A DNA stretch of 25,068 nt from DATEOR01 sp046733475. Lineage in GTDB: Bacteria; Actinomycetota; Thermoleophilia; Gaiellales; Gaiellaceae. A program made the position numbers and the translations under genes. The stretch spans positions 1-25,068 of the forward strand of contig JBKPPF010000051.1 of NCBI GenBank assembly GCA_046733475.1. The letters run 5' to 3'. Position 1 is the stretch's first letter. Each line of letters opens with the position of its first letter. Under the pieces are notes generated by a model, which did no database searches, was not told the DNA's origin, and was given only the letters and a program-made list of their open reading frames with translations. This document shows, piece after piece, positions 21,134 through 25,068 of the stretch.

Positions 21134-21879
21134 GCGTCCTTTCCCGACTGCGCACGCTGAGCGGTCTCGGGCCCGTGACCGAGCCCGGGCTGCCCGACGT
21201 TGCTCACTCGATCGCGATCATCATGGATGGGAACGGGCGCTGGGCGAGGCGGCGCAAGCTGCCCGTCGCAGCCGGGCACCGGGCCGGCACGAAGGCGCTC
21301 CGGCGCACCGTCGAGGCGGCGATCGACCTGGGGGTGGAGTGCGTCTGCGTCTTCGCCTTCTCGACGGAGAACTGGTCGCGGCCGCCCGAAGAGGTGGACG
21401 CGCTCATGGAGATCTTCGTCGAGACGATCGAGCGCGAGCTGCCGGACCTCGCCAAGCAGGGCGTAGCGACCCGGTTCATCGGCCGTCGGGACCGCGCCAA
21501 TCCCGAGCTCCAGGGGCGCATGGCCCGCCTGGAGGAAGAGACCGCGCACAACGAGCGGCTCCAGCTCTGGATCGCGTTCGACTACGGCGGCCGGGCCGAG
21601 ATCGTCGAAGCCACGCGGCGGCTGGTCGAGGAGGGGGTCGACCCGCGCGACATCGACGAGAACGCAATCGCCTCGCGGCTCTATGCGCCCGAGATGCCCG
21701 AGCCCGACCTTCTGATCCGCACCTCCGGGGAGCTGCGGGTCTCCAACTTCCTCCTCTGGCAGCTCGCCTACACGGAGCTCGTGTTCGTGGACACGCTCTG
21801 GCCCGACTTCGGCGAGCGGCACCTCCGGCAGGCCCTCGCCGAGTACGCGGGGCGGCGCCGACGCTTCGGCGGACGATGA
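21130..21879 (+). CDS. uppS: Isoprenyl transferase (undecaprenyl diphosphate synthase family)
   Basis: This cis-prenyltransferase condenses isopentenyl diphosphate onto an allylic diphosphate to make the polyprenyl carrier for wall synthesis. The 249-residue product has the catalytic SIAIIMDGNGRWARRR with Asp33, GHRAGTKALRRTVEAA, FAFSTENWSRPPEEVDALM, FIGRRDRANPEL, LWIAFDYGGRAEIVEA and the late signature PDLLIRTSGELRVSNFLLWQ. Actinobacteria often have two such enzymes with different chain lengths, and the product length is not readable here. ATG 21130 overlaps the frr stop; GGAGG lies only one base before it, tighter than usual, so coupling rather than independent initiation is likely. It joins cdsA by ATGA. 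Confidence 0.95.
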   Translation: MSVLSRLRTLSGLGPVTEPGLPDVAHSIAIIMDGNGRWARRRKLPVAAGHRAGTKALRRTVEAAIDLGVECVCVFAFSTENWSRPPEEVDALMEIFVETIERELPDLAKQGVATRFIGRRDRANPELQGRMARLEEETAHNERLQLWIAFDYGGRAEIVEATRRLVEEGVDPRDIDENAIASRLYAPEMPEPDLLIRTSGELRVSNFLLWQLAYTELVFVDTLWPDFGERHLRQALAEYAGRRRRFGGR

Positions 21880-22676
21880 ACCCCCTGATCTCGCGGCTCG
21901 CCATCGTGGCGGCCGGCCTCCCGATCGTCCTCGGCAGCGCGTATCTGGGCGGGTGGTTCCTCTTCGCGCTCGTCGCGTTGGGCGGCCTGATCGCCCTGCA
22001 CGAGTTCTACCGGCTGGCGAGGCCGCTCCGCCCGCTCGTCCTCGCCGGTTACGGCGGTTCGCTCGCTGCGTTCTTCGGAGCCGAGATCTCCGGTGCGGAG
22101 TGGATGCTCGCGGGATTCCTGCTCACCTTCATCCTGAGCTTCATCTTCGCCGCGGTGTCCGAGACCAGGCAGTCGACGACGGTGGCCGTCGCGACGACGG
22201 TCTTCGGGGCGGCCTGGATCGGCCTCGGGCTCGGCCACCTGCTCCTCGTCCGCGAGCTCGACACCTACGGCCGCCTCGCGCTGATCACGATTCTGCTCAC
22301 GGTCTTCCTCACGGACACCTTCGCCTACATCGGCGGGCGGATCGCCGGCCGGCACAAGATGTCGCCGGTGGTCTCGCCGGGGAAGACGTGGGAGGGCTTC
22401 GTCGTCGGCGCAGTCGCCGGCGTCCTCACGACGTTCGTTGCGTTGTACAAGGAAGTGATCTTCGCCGACACCTGGCGCGCGCTCGCGCTCGGCGCGGTGA
22501 TCGTCGCCGCGGCGACCCTGGGCGACCTATTCGAGTCACTGGTGAAGCGCGACCTCGGGACGAAGGACACGGGCCGCCTCCTGCTCGGGCACGGAGGTGT
22601 GCTCGACCGGATCGACTCGCTGCTCTTCGCCGCTCCGGCGGCCTACTTCACCATCCTCGCCCTGGGGCAGTCCTAG
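21876..22676 (+). CDS. cdsA: Phosphatidate cytidylyltransferase (CDP-diacylglycerol synthase)
   Basis: CdsA makes CDP-diacylglycerol from phosphatidic acid and CTP at the membrane. The 266-residue product has about seven to eight hydrophobic segments, beginning with LAIVAAGLPIVLGSAYLGGW. Conserved marks are TDTFAYIGGRIAGRHKMSPV, VSPGKTWEGFVVGAVAG, and the family signature SLVKRDLGTKDTGRLLLGHG followed by GVLDRIDSLLFAAP. In that signature the residue before GHGG is Leu where Pro is usual. ATG 21876 overlaps the uppS stop. The TAG stop at 22674 is also the start of the predicted dxr -10 hexamer TAGACT. Confidence 0.94.
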   Translation: MNPLISRLAIVAAGLPIVLGSAYLGGWFLFALVALGGLIALHEFYRLARPLRPLVLAGYGGSLAAFFGAEISGAEWMLAGFLLTFILSFIFAAVSETRQSTTVAVATTVFGAAWIGLGLGHLLLVRELDTYGRLALITILLTVFLTDTFAYIGGRIAGRHKMSPVVSPGKTWEGFVVGAVAGVLTTFVALYKEVIFADTWRALALGAVIVAAATLGDLFESLVKRDLGTKDTGRLLLGHGGVLDRIDSLLFAAPAAYFTILALGQS

Positions 22677-22679
22677 ACT
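22674..22679 (+). promoter_or_regulatory. Predicted leaderless -10 hexamer TAGACT for dxr
   Basis: TAGACT contains the cdsA stop codon and ends exactly 7 bases before the dxr ATG at 22687. The same hexamer with the same spacing precedes ispG at 24988. Confidence 0.55.
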
Positions 22680-22686
22680 CTTCGGC

Positions 22687-23754
22687 ATGAAGCGCGTCGC
22701 GCTCCTCGGAGCGACCGGGTCGATCGGCACTCAGGCGCTCGAGATCATCGGCGTCCATCCCGAGCTCGAGCTCGTGGCCGCGGCGTCCGGGTCCCAGGAC
22801 GTCGAGGGCCTCGCCCCGCTGACGCAGGTCGGGGGGGACCTCACCGAGCTCCTCGACCGGGCGGAGCCCGACGTCGTCCTCAATGCGATCGTCGGCTTCG
22901 CAGGGCTGCCCGCCACGTTCTGGGCGCTCGAGCGCGGGATCGACCTCGCGCTCGCCAACAAGGAGAGCCTCGTCGCCGGCGGCGAGCTCGCGGCGGCCGC
23001 GTGGAAGGCGGGTGGAGGGCGGATCCTGCCCGTCGACTCGGAGCACTCCGCCGCTTTCCAGCTGCTCGAGGGACGCGAGCCCGAGACGCTTCACTCCCTC
23101 GTTCTGACCGCTTCCGGAGGACCCTTTCGTGGGCGCAGCCGCCTCGACCTTTCGAGAGTCAGCCCGGGGGAGGCGCTTGCGCACCCGACCTGGAACATGG
23201 GCCCGAAGATCACAGTCGACTCGGCGACGCTCATGAACAAGGGGCTCGAGCTGATCGAGGCGCACTTCCTCTTCGATCTTCCGTACGAGCGGATCGAGGT
23301 CGTCGTGCATCCGACGTCCGTCGTCCACGCGCTCGTCCGCCTGCGCGACGGGGCGGCACTCGCCCACCTCGGCTACCCGGACATGCGGGTGCCGATCTCC
23401 TACGCGCTCACGTTCCCCGAGCGAGCCGAGACCCACATAGAGCCACTCGACCTCGCCGCGGGGCTGATCCTCGAGTTCTCGGCACCGGACGAAGAGGCGT
23501 TTCCGTGCCTTGCGTTGGCACGGGCGGCCGGTGAGGCCGGACGTACCGCCCCGTGCGTCCTGAACGCCGCGAACGAGGTCGCCGTGGCCGCCTTCCTGGA
23601 CGGGCGCCTGCCTTTCCTCGCGATCGCGGAGGTCGTCGAGGGAACGCTGAACGCGACGGACACCGCCGCCGCGCGCGACCTCGACGAGCTCGTCGCCATG
23701 GACTCCGAGGCGCGGAAGACTGCGGCGGCGCTCACCCGCGAGTTGGTTCACTAG
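22687..23754 (+). CDS. dxr: 1-deoxy-D-xylulose 5-phosphate reductoisomerase
   Basis: Dxr converts DXP to MEP with NADPH, the committed step of the non-mevalonate pathway and the target of fosmidomycin. The 355-residue product has the NADPH motif LLGATGSIGTQALEII, LALANKESLVAGGE, the metal/substrate motif ILPVDSEHSAAFQLL, LTASGGPFRG, and the active-site stretch HPTWNMGPKITVDSATLMN followed by KGLELIEAHFLF. It is about 30-40 residues shorter than typical enzymes; the loss lies in the N-terminal domain between VAAASGSQDVEGL and DVVLNAIVGFAGL, where a strand-helix unit appears to be missing. The active site is intact. ATG 22687 is supported by the 7-base leaderless spacing. Confidence 0.95.
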   Translation: MKRVALLGATGSIGTQALEIIGVHPELELVAAASGSQDVEGLAPLTQVGGDLTELLDRAEPDVVLNAIVGFAGLPATFWALERGIDLALANKESLVAGGELAAAAWKAGGGRILPVDSEHSAAFQLLEGREPETLHSLVLTASGGPFRGRSRLDLSRVSPGEALAHPTWNMGPKITVDSATLMNKGLELIEAHFLFDLPYERIEVVVHPTSVVHALVRLRDGAALAHLGYPDMRVPISYALTFPERAETHIEPLDLAAGLILEFSAPDEEAFPCLALARAAGEAGRTAPCVLNAANEVAVAAFLDGRLPFLAIAEVVEGTLNATDTAAARDLDELVAMDSEARKTAAALTRELVH

Positions 23755-23760
23755 GGGCCG

Positions 23761-24978
23761 ATGAACATCCTCGTCGCCACCGGGGGCCTCGCCTTCCTCA
23801 TCCTCATCCACGAGGCGGGCCACTTCTTCACTGCGCTCGCCGTGAAGATGCGGCCGCGGCGGTTCTACATCTTCTTCCCTCCCGCGATCGTGAAGTGGCA
23901 GCGGAAGGGGATCGAGTACGGCATCGGGGCGATCCCGCTCGGCGGCTACGTGAAGATCCCGGGGATGCACAAGCCGGCGGGGGCCGACCTGGAAGGGCAA
24001 TTCGGCCCCGCGGTCGACGAGGCCCCATGGCTCGCTGCGCATCTCGAGCCGGTGACGACCGCGCTCGACGACGATAGGCTTCAGGACGCGCGCACCGGGC
24101 TAGGCGATCTCCGCGCCGCGGTCGAGCGCTCCGACCTGAGCGCTCCTGCGCGAAAGTCGGCGGAGCGCGGCCTCACGGACACAGACGATGCAGTCGCCGA
24201 CGACGCGTACTGGCGGGCACCCGTCTGGAAACGGGTCACGGTCATCGCCGCGGGCCCGCTCACAAACCTCGTCTTCGCCGTCCTCCTCCTCGCGGTCGTC
24301 TTCATGCTCGGTGTCCCGTCCAAGGTCGACCGGACGATCGCCACAGTCGATCCGGGCACGCCTGCTGCGGAAATCGTCCGCGCGGGAGACACCATCGTCG
24401 CGATCAACGGCCGGCAGGTGGAGGGCGATCAGATCTCGGAGAAGATCCGTGCGAGCAACGGCGACCCGGTCAGCGTCACCGTCGAGCGCGGGGGTAAGGA
24501 GCTCACCGTGGAGGCCCGCCCGCGCATGATCGAAGGCGCCTACCGGCTCGGCTTCACCCTCGGCGTCATCTATGAGAGCTACGGCCCGTGGGATGCGCTG
24601 AAGCTCGCGGGCGAAAGAACCTGGGAGGCGACGAGCGCGATCGGCGCCTCGCTGGGCCGGATCGTCACCGGAGGGGGGCGAAAGGAGGTCGCGAGCCCGG
24701 TTGGCATCGTCCAGGCATCGAGCGAGACCCTCGAGGCCGGCTTTCGGGAGTACCTCGGCATCCTCGCGCTCATCTCGCTCTCGCTCGCGCTGCTCAACCT
24801 GCTGCCGCTCTTGCCGCTCGACGGCGGGCATATCGCCTTCTCGCTCGCGGAGGGAGTCCGGGGCCGCGCGATCCCGCGTGCCGCGTACGAGCGGGCCTCC
24901 GCGATCGGCATCCTCATCGTCCTCTTTCTCTTCTTCATCGGGCTCACGAACGACGTGAACCGCATCAGAGGCGGCTAG
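23761..24978 (+). CDS. rseP: Site-2 (M50) membrane metalloprotease, RseP/Rip1-like
   Basis: This 405-residue intramembrane zinc protease cleaves membrane-bound anti-sigma factors and signal peptides within the bilayer. The zinc motif HEAGH is at residues 17-21 in the first helix (LIHEAGHFFTALAVKMRP), followed by YGIGAIPLGGYVKIPGM. The PDZ domain is at about 180-265 (DPGTPAAEIVRAGDTIVAIN, then GRQVEG). The second active-site motif LLPLDGGHIAF has its Asp at about residue 354, before a last membrane helix (IGILIVLFLFFIGL). Between GGYVKIPGM and WKRVTVIAAGPLTNLVF lies a charged, helical insert of about 75 residues (from about 74 to 150), much longer than the usual short link. It starts 6 bases after dxr. 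Confidence 0.93.
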   Translation: MNILVATGGLAFLILIHEAGHFFTALAVKMRPRRFYIFFPPAIVKWQRKGIEYGIGAIPLGGYVKIPGMHKPAGADLEGQFGPAVDEAPWLAAHLEPVTTALDDDRLQDARTGLGDLRAAVERSDLSAPARKSAERGLTDTDDAVADDAYWRAPVWKRVTVIAAGPLTNLVFAVLLLAVVFMLGVPSKVDRTIATVDPGTPAAEIVRAGDTIVAINGRQVEGDQISEKIRASNGDPVSVTVERGGKELTVEARPRMIEGAYRLGFTLGVIYESYGPWDALKLAGERTWEATSAIGASLGRIVTGGGRKEVASPVGIVQASSETLEAGFREYLGILALISLSLALLNLLPLLPLDGGHIAFSLAEGVRGRAIPRAAYERASAIGILIVLFLFFIGLTNDVNRIRGG

Positions 24979-24987
24979 GAAGGCCGT

Positions 24988-24993
24988 TAGACT
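24988..24993 (+). promoter_or_regulatory. Predicted leaderless -10 hexamer TAGACT for ispG
   Basis: TAGACT ends exactly 7 bases before ATG 25001, the same hexamer and spacing as at dxr. There is no Shine-Dalgarno in the intervening TTTCCCCG-type sequence. Confidence 0.55.
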
Positions 24994-25000
24994 TTCCCCG

Positions 25001-25068
25001 ATGGCGAGCGAACGCCAGATCCATGTCGGCGGCGTCGCGATCGGCGGCGGCGCGCCCGTCGTCGTGCA
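25001..25068 (+). CDS. ispG: IspG (4-hydroxy-3-methylbut-2-enyl diphosphate synthase), 3' end cut by window edge
   Basis: Only 22 complete codons are present. They read MASERQIHVGGVAIGGGAPV followed by VV and the first two bases of what is probably Gln. The pattern of a basic residue, V/I-x-VG-x-V-x-IGG-x-APV-x-VQ is the standard N-terminus of IspG, which reduces MEcPP to HMBPP with a [4Fe-4S] cluster. Position after dxr-rseP is the usual place of ispG in actinobacteria, which supports the call despite the short sequence. The TAGACT hexamer supports the ATG. Confidence 0.85.
   Translation, partial: MASERQIHVGGVAIGGGAPVVV

Noticed and set aside
1..25068. Mobile elements, prophage, CRISPR arrays, tRNA or rRNA genes
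   Set aside because: No transposase, integrase or phage-like protein, no regularly spaced direct repeats, and no tRNA- or rRNA-like sequence was seen on reading; a covariance-model scan would be the decisive check.

Overview
The window is chromosomal housekeeping DNA from a very GC-rich bacterium, about two thirds or more G+C by eye, with GTG and TTG starts used about as often as ATG. The gene set points to a deep-branching actinobacterium, with Thermoleophilia (Gaiella/Solirubrobacter-like soil lineages) as the best guess. The grounds are a SepF-YggT-DivIVA Gram-positive division cluster, the non-mevalonate isoprenoid genes, many apparently leaderless genes, and an M50 protease with a long insert of a kind I associate with that class. 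This placement is inference; no rRNA gene is present.

Layout. Positions 1-5168 hold a mixed set of small metabolic genes with frequent strand switches: the 3' part of an FAD-dependent amine/amino-acid oxidase, a YdeI/OmpD-associated protein, a 99-residue hypothetical, an endonuclease/exonuclease/phosphatase-fold hydrolase, a class V aminotransferase, a SAM methyltransferase and an HD-domain protein. From 5232 to 6925 lie murA and ridA, overlapping by 4 bases; this MurA carries Asp in place of the catalytic Cys. From 6929 to 9928 on the minus strand is a 999-residue secreted protein built of about eight fibronectin-III-like repeats. From 10003 to 17228 runs a plus-strand division/envelope/translation block: a DHH-CBS-CBS-tRNA nucleotidyltransferase fusion, pgeF, yggS, sepF, yggT, a DivIVA-like gene, a DksA/TraR zinc-finger gene, lspA and rluD. 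A minus-strand GGDEF gene (17192-17989) overlaps rluD tail-to-tail. From 18134 to the right edge is the classic chain rpsB-tsf-pyrH-frr-uppS-cdsA-dxr-rseP-(ispG), mostly joined by 4-base ATGA/GTGA overlaps.

How the genes work together. rpsB, tsf and frr serve translation. dxr and ispG make isoprenoid precursors, uppS builds the undecaprenyl carrier used by MurA and later wall enzymes, and cdsA makes CDP-diacylglycerol. lspA and rseP are membrane proteases. SepF, YggT and the DivIVA-like protein organise the septum and polar growth.

There is no tRNA, rRNA, CRISPR array, transposon or prophage, and no gene-free stretch longer than 300 bases. I did not find a clearly new multi-gene system. The most interesting signals are regulatory: (1) a TAnnnT -10 hexamer exactly 7 bases before an ATG/GTG at six places, which implies leaderless transcription; (2) one of these predicts an 8-codon leaderless leader peptide whose stop overlaps the start of the DksA-like gene; (3) an rpsB leader that can fold as a hairpin plus GNRA hairpin plus pseudoknot; (4) an 11-base perfect inverted repeat over the yggT promoter. 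Notable protein variants are the Cys-to-Asp MurA and an EF-Ts without the TDFV motif.
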